From the NCBI GenBank assembly GCA_947034885.2, contig OX344753.2, positions 13,020,001-13,084,000 on the forward strand: DNA of 64,000 nucleotides, read 5' to 3'. Both the position numbers and the translations under genes were made by a program. Below, in pieces: positions 40,707-52,310 of the stretch (its first letter is position 1; every line of letters begins with the position of its first letter). The notes below the pieces were generated by a model. It did no database searches, was not told where the DNA came from, and was given only the letters and a program-made list of their open reading frames with translations. This DNA comes from Thuidium tamariscinum. Taxonomy: Eukaryota > Streptophyta > Bryopsida > Hypnales > Thuidiaceae.

Positions 40707-43700
40707 TCATTGAGTAAGTGAAGGCTCATCTTGGTGGACTACAGTGACCGCTGCCAAATCATACGCAGCCATTACTGATTGCTTTCCAAATGTGCGTTTG
40801 GCTGCACATACTAAATCTGCAATCGTTCCCTTTTCCTGCACAATTAAAAAGCGCATTATTCAGTCTCCTGCAGCCGCATAGCAGTTACAGTGACCACACA
40901 CATGCCAGGGCCACACAGGGATTTGGAGACGGACTGCGAGACAGTCTTAACGTAAAATTTGATTTTCATAATTGCAGAGACAATAACACCGTCGGCAAGA
41001 TTTTAGTTTGTCATATTAGGAACTGATTGCGTTGACTGGCGTTCCAAGGGTTGGCATTTGAGACATTGATTGCCAGTTTGAAAGACTTAGGAAAAAATCC
41101 AAAATTCATGCTTTTGTCTGTGCAAATAGATCAGATCTACACTTCTTACATTTACCCCACTATTACAGAAATGGTTAGCCAATCAGTTTTCAAGATTGTT
41201 TGCACTTGCCTGCAATCTGTTTTCTACAAACAGGCATCAAGATGGAAGGACGGAACATACCGAGGAACCGTAAAAGGAGCCTTCCAGCTTGCCGCTGAAA
41301 TGAGTAAGCACAAGCGATTTCGCATCAATCATTCGAGCAAATTGTCCAGCCGTTGCTGCACAAGACAATACAAAAACCTGTTAAGTGGGTACTGACATTC
41401 ATCCATATGGTAAAGATCAATCGATCGAATAGTCACTAAACTGAATATTGTAGGGTTAAGGCAGAAAGACGACGTACATGCAGTAGAATGGCCACGATGG
41501 GCAGCCAGGTCTGCCTCTTGCTCAATGACTGTTGCCTCATGTACAAGCAAATCAGCACCCCTCGCAGCAACCAGTAGCGATCGGGAATCACTAGTGTCCC
41601 CAAGAATTACTGAAAAGAAAAATCGAAGAATGAGATACTAGAGCAACATGTTCTCCCATTATATAATTCATCCGAAATATTGAAACGGTATTTATTAAAA
41701 CTCCTGGACTCCTGGAAACAGAAAGCAAAAGCTGATTCTGAACAGTTTTCCGCACTGAAATAGCATAACATGCCTGAATGCAAGACTTGAAAGGTTTAGA
41801 GTTATGAAATCTGTACCTGCTTTGCGGCCTCTCCTTGGTGGACCAAGCACTTCAGAGGAATTGACCTGACAAGAATTTGAAGCAACGTGAGCATAATAAA
41901 CTCTAGGTGAACATGTAAGAAACCTCTATGTGCATAGCTGGCAAACCTACATGTATAACAATAGAGATAACAATATATTCAAGTAGTGAAAGGAGAACGT
42001 AATCTAGGTGGATATTGAAGGAATAGAATAACACGAATCAATTCCATTGCCACATAAACTCACAGGAAAACTACTAAATATTCAAGGAACAATTAAGATG
42101 AAATCCAAATCTATGGAATCAAGCATACCTGTCTCCCATCTTGAAGCACAACTGACTGCCCTTGTTGTAATTTTGCATACATAGGGCCTGGAAAAACACC
42201 AAGCTCCTTTGCTCGGTCCACATTGAACCTAATCCAATAGAAACCAACATCAACATTGCACGCATGATGGATTGAAAAAATATTGAAGGAACAAAGTATA
42301 AGCAATCAAAGAAAATTGGGCAAACAAATAGCAAATCAGCAGCCTACAAGCTACCCATAATGCTTGAAGACTATTTGAAAAGAGTTTTACAGTGGAGTTG
42401 TGCACGGAGTGAGAAATGAAGAAAGAGCGAGTTTAAAAGGTCTTAGACTAGTGCACCTGCCAGTAAGAGGCTGTTCCTCTACAACGTAACCCCAACATGG
42501 GATGGAATGCTGCAGCAAGCCTGCAACAACCACATACTTTTTGTCTTCGCGTCTACACATCCACCAAAAACAGATTGGATGATCCGGGGGATGATCATTA
42601 CATACACGTATGATTTGACAAAACCTTAGATACAATAAATGTCGTAACTTGTATAAAGAAAATATAATGCAATATTTCATTGCCAGTTAACTACTTACAC
42701 ATGCCACAGGCCATCTTCCTGAGAGCACAGGATGTCTTTGCCAGGTAGCTCATCCTCGTGATTTTCATCAGCTACGTTCCACTTACTGTTTCCTCTCTTC
42801 CGCTTATCCTGTAGAGAAGGAAAATCAATAGTTAAAATAATGATCAAAAGAAAAGCGTAAAAAGACGTATGTAGAAAATAACAGAATAGACAAGGAGAAC
42901 ACCTCATTACACTCGCATGCAATCAATGAAGCAAAGTTCTTCAACTGATATAAGGAAGCTCAAACACTACCTCATGTAAAACAAGCTCGTGCACAACATA
43001 TTTAATCGGCACACGGGCATGAGATAGTTTCAAAGTAGTTCGAATCCAATTTCTTAGACCCTGAGGACCATAAATTTCAATGGGCTGCCGTGTAGATGGC
43101 GCTGTCATTCCTATCATGCACAGGAGGCCTTCCTACAAAATATGCACTACATGAGTCATTAAATCCTTGAACGAGGCTATTAAGTTGTTATAAGAGGGGA
43201 TAGTCAAGTTATCCACAGCACAGTACAGAGATCAAATCCCCAATAATGCAATCAGGGTTTAAACTAATGTCAGTCACCATTTCCTCTACAGATTAAGAGT
43301 TGAGATAAATGAAGTTTCAGGGGGGTCAATGCACACCTGGGAGTCCAAATATCTTAATAGGTAGGAGAATCCCTTCAGTTAAGGAGCAACTCATAATGCG
43401 AAAACCGTTGTTTGACCGCTATTTAACAGTTAAAACACCCACTGAAGAATATTATTTGCATTTCAAATACACACAATTTCACAAGCTTGAAATCGATTCA
43501 AGGATACATGATCTCCATGCATGTGAGTGATGAAAATGTTGTCAATAGTTCGCTGCCGAAACGGGGTCCTATGCAATTGCCGCTGCACACCTTCGCCACA
43601 ATCAAACATGTAGATCGAGCCATCTGCACAACCATCAAATAACCACAAACTTAGGTAGGCAATTCTCTGATACATATTTTAGATACAGTAGGAAATGCAC

Positions 43701-45736
43701 CTACCTCACTAGTCACTAAAAATATATTCGCCTATGAGACTTCAATTTATACTCCAAAAAAGCGCGCTTGCCCTCTAATCAGGTCACTCACTGGAGCGGG
43801 CACTGAACACATCAAATTGAAGATCGATGCAATGGAGTTGGAGAAAGTACCATCATACTCCCCAGACTTTGGCTGCTAAACATGCTCATAATCTAGAACG
43901 AAGCTAAAAACCAACAACTTAAACCCGTGAAATCACAGCCTGACCTAGACGCAGCGCAATACAGGATGTGTTGCGACTTAAGGTGGGCATGGACGATGAG
44001 GTCCCTAAGAACACAACTTGCATGCCCCGGTGATCACAAAAGTCGGAAGTCATAAATGGAATCCGCTCCAGTTCACCTGCACAGGAACCCATTCATTCCC
44101 TCTTAGATATAGCCAGATACGAGGGATTTCAATGTCCAAATTGCATCCATTATCAAAGTTCACGGCCACCGCAAAACTACCACTGCTTTAAGATTTACTC
44201 GATGCTTACTTTCACTAGAATTGGACGGACTATTTTGGTTCTTGTCATCAATTGCCGGTAATGGAGATTTTCTTCTCTGAGGCGAATGGCGCACATTCTG
44301 CAGCCCACGCAGCCCCGAACGACTTGAATTTGAAGTTTCTTGAAATAGAGAGTCCTGAGTTCAATGAAAATACCGAAGGAGAATTACAAATTACCACCAC
44401 CCTAAACCCAGATTTCGGGAAAACGATATCTGTAGTTTTGTTCCAAACATTCATTGCGTTTGCGACTGTCTTAAATTGCGTTCATGTAAATTCTGTTTCC
44501 AGAGACTCTACACTTAAGCTGCAGATACACATAAATTTTTTGAAAAACACACGTCAAATTATTACTGGGATTTCGAAAACAGTTTTATTCCGTTTCCACG
44601 TAACACTGTCTCAACTTCACCATTCGTGAGAATTAATTGCATTCCGAGCACCAGTCGACAATAGTAGCAAAGTAATTGAATCAAATCAACCAATGGAGAA
44701 GAAATCCAGCAGTCAGAATGCGGGCAAATCCCACTACAAAATACAACTCCGATCAATCGCTACGAATGTGAGGACATTTTACCTTCTCACTGGCTGCAAC
44801 CCTCCCCGAACGACTTGATTTTGAATCTGCCCAATCTGGAGCGCCCTGAATTCATTGAAAATGGATCAAGAGAATTACTAAACACCACCACCCTAAACCC
44901 TAAACCACACCATGTGTGAGAAGTAACGGTATTCCGACTCTGAATGGCCAGAATTGAACAAAAGGAGTAACGGTACTGAACCAAAACATAGGTCACAATG
45001 AGGCCAGAACTAACTAAAAAATATGTGGTTGCTACACACGTGACGACATTAAATTACCTTCACAGTGGCTGCAAACTTCCCCGAACGACTTGGATTTGAA
45101 TCTGCCCGATCTAAAGCGTACTGAATTCATTGAAAATGTAGAAAGGGAACATATGAAACACCAGCACCTTAAACCTTAAACCCTAAACCCTAAACCCTAA
45201 ACCCCGTGTGTGAGAAGTAACTGCATTAGGAGTGTGAATGGCCAGAAGAAACAGCAGCAGACAAGGGATTAAATCAAACCAGCGGTCACAATGAGGACAG
45301 AACCCACAACGAAATGCGGTCACGATCCATCGCTACGCGTGTGAGGACATCAATTTACCTTCTTACCGACTGCAAACCTCCCTGAACGACTTGAATTTGA
45401 ATCTGCCCGATCTGGAGTGTCCTGAATTCATTGAAAATGTAGAAAGAAAATTACGAATTGAACAGCACCCTAAACGCTAAACCATACCAATAGCTAGGAG
45501 TACCTGCATTCCGAGTCTGAATGGCCAGAAGCGAACAATAGCAGCCAAGGGATTGAACCAAAACAACGTTCACAACGAAGCCATAATCCAAATACAAAAT
45601 GCGGCTGCGATCCATCGCAACGCATGAGAGGACATCAATTTACCTTCACAGTGCCTGCAATCCTCCCCACTGTTGCAGGAGAAGTTCTCTGCGCAGTTGC
45701 GAAGCGCGCCAGGCGCTGCACCGCTCTGCGACTCAT
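40707..45736 (-). CDS. TRZ: ELAC1-type tRNase Z, 16 exons, probably mitochondrial
   Basis: Exons (minus): 45644-45736, 45359-45421, 45058-45120, 44783-44845, 44210-44354, 43945-44076, 43508-43623, 43337-43352, 42971-43128, 42699-42808, 42457-42552, 42129-42228, 41817-41865, 41478-41609, 41261-41355, 40707-40835. They total 1560 nt, in phase throughout, for 519 residues. The enzyme cuts tRNA precursors after the discriminator base. Visible are [12 protein letters not shown] (165-178), FDCGEG (193-198), THMHGDH (219-225), His335 in [22 protein letters not shown] (about 362-372), GDTSDS with Asp406, HEAT (425-428), RGHST with His442 and THFS with His464, so all expected zinc ligands are present. 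The Arg-rich, acid-free [16 protein letters not shown] start suggests a mitochondrial presequence. Residues 32-115 come from the repeated exons and precede the enzyme domain. The Arg/Tyr usually following HFS are replaced by GKL. Plants usually carry other short tRNase Z types. Confidence 0.9.
43337..43352 (-). other. TRZ: 16-nt microexon of tRNase Z
   Basis: On the minus strand AG|ATATTTGGACTCCCAG|GTGTGC encodes Ile-Phe-Gly-Leu-Pro plus the first base of Gly. It restores the conserved sequence after THMHGDH (residues 226-231). It enters in phase 0 and leaves in phase 1, and the next exon (acceptor GGAAG at 43129) resumes in phase 1. Confidence 0.85.
44210..45649 (-). repeat. TRZ: Tandem array of duplicated exon-intron units in tRNase Z
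   Basis: Exons 45359-45421, 45058-45120 and 44783-44845 are each exactly 63 nt, phase 0, and encode near-identical 21-residue units with core RADSN(S/P)SRSG(R/K)FA. The end of exon 1 and the first half of exon 5 (ETSNSSRSG) are diverged copies. Spacing is 301 and 275 bp between the three full copies. The introns are duplicated too: donors read GTAA(A/T)TT or GTAAAATG, acceptors read CAATGAATTCAG, and each intron has a CCCTAAA motif. Confidence 0.93.
45169..45205. repeat. Interstitial telomere-type repeat in a tRNase Z intron
   Basis: Two CTTAAAC variants precede four perfect or near-perfect CCCTAAA units, the plant telomere repeat. It lies about 50-85 bp from the exon 3 acceptor. Shorter versions are at 44398-44409, 44889-44906 and 45467-45483, in the other three introns of the array. 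Confidence 0.9.
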
Positions 45737-45860
45737 GTCCCTGGTGCTTATCCTCCCCTCCCAATCTCATCAGCTGCTCACAATTGATGCGATGGTAAAG
45801 TAGAAGGCAGCTTTTCGACTGCATGAAGGTAAGGAAACACTGGAGACTCACGCCCAAGAT

Positions 45861-45871
45861 TAACCCTAAAC
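45861..45871. promoter_or_regulatory. Telo-box upstream of tRNase Z
   Basis: TAACCCTAAAC about 125 bp upstream of the start codon matches the plant telo-box core AACCCTAA. Such motifs are common upstream of translation-related plant genes. It could equally be a remnant of the intron repeat array, which carries the same motif. Confidence 0.45.
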
Positions 45872-46108
45872 GACGAGCCGGTGACCGTGGAAATCATGAA
45901 TTTTGATACCGTGGGAATCATGGGTTCTAAAAAATCCAAAAGCTCTTGTTGAAGGTCAAAGCACAGTAGAAGATCTTCTCTTTCCACCCCTAATTCCAAG
46001 GATGAATAGTTGCATTTATGTCGTAAGCAAAGAGATTCTCTCTCGTTCATCTATCACAAAATGGCCTCTGCATCAATTATGGGTTAAAAATTCTAAAGGA
46101 CAACTTAA

Positions 46109-46614
46109 CCCCTAAAGCCTTGAGGTGCGTTTTTTGACATTATAAATTTTTTGGGGTAGCTCACTACAAATGGAGTTTTTATTTTTCTTCCCTGAAATTT
46201 TTACACAAGATGTGCCCGAGGAGTAGCTTTAAGGCCCAACAATTTTTGTATGGAATTTTTGAAAACCATACCTACCCACAAACTAAAATTGCTCATAACT
46301 TTTGACTCCTTAATCCAAATGGGATGAAACAAAGCTTCCCATGTCTGTAAAAACCTAAAGAATCAATTTGAAATTTCACTTTTGAAAAAGAAGTTTTTTC
46401 AGCTGCCCGGGCTGCCCTCCGAGTAAAGAAAACGACATATCATGCCATAACTTCTTAACCACAAAGTCAAAAGTTACAAAAATTGTTGGGCCTTAAAGCT
46501 ACTCATTGGGCACATCTTGTGTAAAAATTTCAGCAAAAAAAATAAAAACTCCATTCGTAGTGAGCTACCCAAAAAATTTATAATGCCAAAAAACACACCT
46601 CAAGGCTTTAGGGG
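46109..46614. mobile_element. Foldback derivative of the TTAA/CCCCTAAAG family
   Basis: Bounded by TTAA at 46105-46108 and 46615-46618. Both ends are the same family terminus (CCCCTAAAGCCTTGAGGTG..., then 'ttataaattttttgggg.tagctcactac') in opposite orientation, giving arms of about 140 bp. That terminus matches the right end of 48853-49801. The element sits just upstream of the tRNase Z gene. Confidence 0.75.
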
Positions 46615-46618
46615 TTAA

Positions 46619-48848
46619 AGACCATTGTTGACTATTGAAGATAGATGTATGAATGAAAAAGTTTTCCATGGATGACCAAAATAGTGATTGAACCATTTGT
46701 AGATACCCAAAGGTCACTAAACCCATCCCATGAAGTAGGCCACATAGGATGAATTTATTTGTGGAAAAAATATAGGAAATTTTTATTTACCACACATAAT
46801 AAAATTTGCAAACATTGAATTCATATTTGCAATCATAGGTCCCAAATGAGCTTCAAGGGTGAAGAAATACTAAAAACATGGTAAAAAATAGAAGACTTTT
46901 TTTATGCAATACAAAATTTACCTTGTGTAGTCTACTTCATGTGATGGATTTAGCATCCTAAAAAGACAATTGCACTTGATTGTGACCCTTTCTAAAAGCT
47001 AATTGGACAAATTTCTATCTAGAATGCATTTGATGCATTTTGGAAAGTTTAGGCTTTTTTTTTTATATACCTTTGAACAATTTGAAATTTTATTGGCTTT
47101 GGATAGAACGGGAGGAGACTTTGCATCCACAAAAGCTATTTTGAGGAAATTTGAGGAGCTATCTTATTCTAAAAATTAAAATTAGAAGAAAATTGTGCTA
47201 ACTCCAACAAAAAAACGGTGACATGTTCAAAACTACGTAGTAAATGCAGATTTTGCAACTTCAACGCAAAATTTTTGTTTATTGCAATGCAATTTTGAAA
47301 ACATGTTACCAAAATTATATTGAAGCCAACAAGGTTTTCTCCTAGGACAAACCACTAGTGTTGCAAATGCTTCTTGTTTGTTTGCATGGTGTCCAAAAAA
47401 AGCATGTAAAGAGAATTTACAATATTTTTTGACTTCCAACAAGATTTAATAGAAAAAACAAGTTTTTAAATCATAGGAAGAATATTCAATCATTTATTCT
47501 AAAGCAAATAGGTGTAGCTATTTCATAAGCAAATTGTTCTTTGTCCATCAAATTTTTCAATTTTGCATAACTTAGTATTCAAAGTCATGGTCTAAAGCAA
47601 TCATTTTAGGTACTCAATCACAAAGTCAATCATTCTACAAAATAATTAATTAGCAATCATAATCATACTTGGAAAAAATTTATGCTCCCATATTTAAATT
47701 TTTTTAGAAGATGCTATGACCACAATCGATATAGAATATCACATTAGATGATATTTAAGGGCAAGGGAGCTTTGTCCAAGGCTATTTTTTTACTATAAAC
47801 TAGCCACTATTATCTAAATATTTTAAATCAAATAATTTAATTCACTAATTTCAAATTATATTTCAATTTTATTTTTTATTTTTTATTTTTTAAATTTCTA
47901 AATAATTAATTAAATAACATTATCTAATGGAGCAAAATCTTAGCCTCAATAGATTGTTGATATGGCAAAGTTCTTGGATAGTTCCTCAGGTAGTTCCTAT
48001 ATTCCACACCTCTTGAGAACTCACAATTTTGTTGAAGCATCAAATTTCATTTTATGGCACTATATATTGTATCAACACCTACATATGTATATCAATATAT
48101 TTTATATTCCAATGTATACTTTTATGATGTATTATATATCCAATTATCCATATATTCCATATATCATATTTTTTATTTTTTATTTTGTAAGTATTGTATT
48201 CAAGATTGATAGTGATAGTAGGAATTCAATCAAAATAATTCTTTTTAGACCATTCAAATAAATAGCGTGAGAAAAGGGATTCTATTGTATAAATGTTAAG
48301 AAACTAACATAAGAGTCCTCAAAAAAAAATATTGATGGATGAAAAATGCATTTTAGCATGTTTAGAATGTGTTTATATTCATTTATTGTTCAAAACTTGA
48401 ACACTTAGTCCTTTGGGGATTAAAGAACTATGAAGTGTTTTTTCAATGTCAAAAAAATCTTAAAGTGTAAACTTTCTGGATTTGTTAAAGATATCACTTA
48501 ATTTCAATTCATTCTATAGAAACTAAAAAGAATTTGTCATCAAAAATTAAGAAAAAAACACACTTACTACCTAGAACAAGGTTAGACAAGCACCTTCAAA
48601 TTTTTAATTTATTCTATCCCTTGTTCTATTCCCTATTTCTAATATTTCAATTCCTTCTTAACTCTCATCATTACAATTCACCAAAGACTTAATTATATAC
48701 CAAACTAAAATTTTGTATTTAAACTTTTAATTTCATAATGAATTTATAATAATAATAACCTAGAGGCAAATAAAGAACTAAATTTTAATTTTGAATGAAA
48801 ATATTGGGAAACAAAGCAAGAACATTTAAGCCAAATTTTGTAAAGACC
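46619..48848. other. AT-rich spacer with repeat fragments
   Basis: About 46740-46930 resembles the interior of the GGTGAATTGGCC-type families ('ttgcaaacattgaattcatatttgcaatcataggtcccaaat'). 47830-48200 is very AT-rich. A single diverged CCCCTAAAG-like end, CTTTGGGGATTAA, is near 48411. No gene was found. Confidence 0.45.
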
Positions 48849-48852
48849 TTGA

Positions 48853-49801
48853 CCCCTAAAGGTTTTTGACTATGTTTTCACCAAAAATGCTCCAAAACTG
48901 TCATTTCTAATACAAGAGTACAATTTTTTTTCTTAAATACATTTTTCACTCATGTAACCATAGGATCTTGTATTAAGGTGGTTTGTAAACATGTGGAAAA
49001 GATTTCAGAAATTTCCACCGTGTAGATTGCAAGATATAAGCATTTGAATTGACAAAAATTGTTTTTTTATCCCTGCGAAAAACCGGGCAGCTGCACTTCA
49101 CAAGGTCACATTTGTGTGAAAAAAAATTCAAAATGGTGGTTACCCTTTGAATTCATACTTCAATGCAAGTTGGCTACATTCTCAAAAAATTTCAAACCAT
49201 TTGGAATTGTACAACATATAGGAAAAAATAAGTAAATAGAAAGAAGTAAAAAATGAGCCAAAATACTAAATTGTGAACATTTTATTCATGGAATTGAAAA
49301 TTTTCAATCCCAATGGTTAAAATGTTGAAATAAACAATCTACACCTTCTGTTTTTATTTTTTTCCAAAAATATGAAAAATTCAATTAAATGAAGAATTTT
49401 AAACTTAATTTTGTACTGTAGAGATTTTGTAACTGGCTACAAACTACCCCAAATTCAAAATCTTCATAACTTTTGACTCATTGATCGGAATGGATTGATT
49501 CAAAGCTTCACATGTCTGTATAAACCTAAAGACCCAATTTGAAATTTCACTTTTGAAGAAAAAGTTTTTTTGAAGAAGTTTTTTCAGCTGCCCAGGCTGC
49601 CCGCCGAGTAAAGAAAATAACATATCCTGCCATAACTTTTTAACCGTGCAGTCAAAAGTTATGAAAATTGTCGGGCCTTAAAGATACTCCTTGGGCACAC
49701 ATTGTGTCAAAATTTCAAAGAAAAAAAATGAAAAACTCCATCTATAGTGAGCTGCCCAAAAAATTTATAATCTCAAAAAATGTTGTTCAGGGCTTTAGGG
49801 G
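48853..49801. mobile_element. TTAA/CCCCTAAAG family element, reverse orientation
   Basis: A 949-bp block begins CCCCTAAAGGTTTTTGAC and ends CAGGGCTTTAGGGG. The right border is TTAA (49802-49805); the left is mutated to TTGA (48849-48852). The interior matches 10590-11514 on the opposite strand, for example 'gggcagctgcacttcacaag' and 'ttggaattgtacaacata'. No coding capacity. Confidence 0.75.
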
Positions 49802-49805
49802 TTAA

Positions 49806-50911
49806 TCCACAAGCATACTATGAGTAGAAAACTAATTTTTTAAGCCCAAAGACCAAAGTTTAATCCTCAAGCATTTATTACAAAATTTATCGCATTTAGA
49901 ATCACAATTTCTATAGAATTACAATTTAGGTTTGGGCACTTCTTTCTAAAATTACAAACATGAAAGCATCTACTTTCTTGAAGTTTTTGAAAGGAATTCT
50001 TAAATTTTGGAGAAGATGTTGTTTTTAGTCTTCACTAAAATATATAGAGGAAGAAACATACACTTACATTACATTCTAAATAGAAGAATAAATTTCTAAG
50101 AGTCCATTGTACTCCAAATACTACTAAGGATTTTTTTGGAGCAAAGATTTGCTCAAAAGAAATACAAAAAGATCAAATGAAATATTTTGTTATTAATTCT
50201 CTTTTCTTGAAATTTGCTTAATGACTAAATTGCTAGAAAGTCTTATAATATGGTTTTGGAGAAATGAATGTAGACAATCTTCAATGTCATTTTTTGTCCA
50301 TGTACATAGATGTTATTAGCTTCATCAATACATTGAAGATAGATTTTTGTTGCCCCAAATGCAATTTTAAAAAAATGAATACAAACTACATTAGGCACAA
50401 AATCCAATGGTGCACTTGGAAACAATCCTACCTAGCTACTTCAATTCATGAAATTCACTCTATAGCTTTCTTTATTCATCATATTGAGCATTCACTTGTC
50501 ATTGATGAAGTACAGTTAAAAGTGGAATATCCTACACCATCTATTGTAGAATCAAGGCAATGACAATGCATACTACCAAATGTTATGTGAGCATGTACAA
50601 TAGAGATGGCTACAATGTCCAAGAAGATGCGGCAATTAGTTACAAATCAACCAATCAAAATTGAAATTTGATTAGTTGATATTTGAATCATTGGGCAATA
50701 AATCCAAATTTAAATAAAGAAGGTGGAAATTGACTAGGTAGTAAAAAACAAGCCGAAAAATCATCTCTACTTCTTTAAGGTAGGTCAAAAATTGATTGTT
50801 TGGAACTAGAAATAAATGGGTATGAGAAGATCTCCCAAGACTATAGATGGATCTTAATTGATGAAATCTAAAATGAGATGGTTATTAATGGTAGAATTAG
50901 ATACTTTATAT
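49806..50911. other. AT-rich spacer, no gene
   Basis: A 99-codon frame at 50264-50563 has no recognisable motif, codon bias or splice context and is not accepted as a gene. Confidence 0.45.
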
Positions 50912-51497
50912 AAGATAGAATCACCTATAATCAATCATTGAAGTACTTTTATAACAAATCATGAAGAATATGAGGCATTGAAAAAAATTTGTAGAAAGAT
51001 TAGAAATATTAGGCCTATAAATTTATTTTTTTTAAAATTCCCAAGATTGAAGTTAGTATGAATTTTGGAAGCCAAGAAGTCCTTAGAACCCATAGCCAAT
51101 GTCTAAAGTCTTCCAATTTGGATCGCAGTCAAGACTACTTTTCCACTCAGTACTTCCTAGACACTCTATGACACTTCAAGACATGTGCCATGACCTCATT
51201 AGTCCCATTTTTAAAAAGGAGAAGAAAACACATTCTCAACTTTAGTTAGAAATCTATTCCAACCTCAATACATAGGGGTTTCAAGGGGATTGATACTAAT
51301 CTACTGACATACAAATATCTACCTTTGATGTACATGAATAGTTATTGAAGTGTGTGGGGTCTATACGTCATGTTTCAAACATCTACAGTTTTCTAAAATA
51401 AGTCCCTTTCATTTTGTGGTCCCCTTGAAATCCCTACTCAGACTGCATCCTACAATTTGGGAAAGGGTCCCTGGTTGGGAATAGACGCTTCTACCTT
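50912..51497. mobile_element. AAGGTAGAACCAC family element, enlarged or composite copy
   Basis: Begins AAGATAGAATCACCTATAA and ends GCTTCTACCTTA. It includes the family landmark 'cattctcaactttagttagaaatctat'. At 586 bp it is longer than its relatives, so an insertion or two joined copies are likely. Confidence 0.4.
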
Positions 51498-51714
51498 ACG
51501 GCAAGAACCACGCAACCACCAATCATGGCTTGCAACAACGTACTCTTCACCAGTTGGCTATTGGCCTACATTTTCAGAATATTTCCCGGATGCTGGATGG
51601 CTATTATCATAGTTGTTGAACACGAGTGCTCTTCTAATGGAGGCGATTAAAAAAAGGTAATATGAAGTGCTCCATACCCATGAATATCTCATGGCTGACA
51701 AGATTCTAGAGTTT

Positions 51715-52140
51715 TCAATCTGAAATTGCACGGAATCGTCAGAGAATTGCGAGGAGTTGTCAGAAAATTCAAGGAATCGGAAGAGAACTAGCTACTGCAG
51801 AGAATCGTGCATTGCAAGTCATCGTCATAGAATTGCAAGGATTCAGTAGAGAATTGCAAAATAATCGTCAGTGAATTGCACGGAATCGTAATCGCAAGAG
51901 CATTGCAAGAGAATTGCAAGGATCGCAATCTTACGAGGATTGGAGTCATAAGAGAAGTAAGGAGTCATAAGAGAATCGCAAGAAATCGGAAAGAGAGTTG
52001 TAAGAAATCGTAAAGAGAAAGAGAATTGTAAGGAATTACAAGGAATTGCAAGAAAATCGCAAGTAATCACAAGACAATTGCACGAATCACAATCGGAAGA
52101 GAATTGGTAACAGTCGTCCGAGAAATTGCAAGGATCGGAA
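51715..52140. repeat. Degenerate short-period repeat (GAATTGCAAGGAATCG type)
   Basis: Words such as GAGAATTGCAAG, GGAATCG, AATCGTCAG and AATCGCAAG recur irregularly for over 400 bp, with a period of roughly 12-20 bp. The array ends just downstream of the 3' end of the ORF at 52311-52760. Confidence 0.75.
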
Positions 52141-52310
52141 TCGTTAGCAACATATATTTACAAGGAATTTCAGAGAATTGGAAGCAGTCGACCGAGAAAT
52201 GCGCTGCAGAACTCCGCGAACTCTGACAAGCCTAATCAATGGATGGTCAATTCGGCCGCTTAATTGGGTCCAAAACTCTGTCAACCGGCATGTACGAGTC
52301 CCGGTGAGCT

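Noticed and set aside
43129-43507. Direct splicing of 43508 to an acceptor near 43135, giving HGDH-EGLL
   Set aside because: It loses the IFGLP segment expected in this enzyme family, while a correctly phased 16-nt exon supplies it.
45169-45205. True telomere or chromosome end
   Set aside because: Only a few units, inside an intron of an intact gene and flanked by unique sequence on both sides.
44210-45649. CRISPR-like or satellite array
   Set aside because: The repeats are exon-intron units with splice signals and a continuous reading frame, in a eukaryotic gene.
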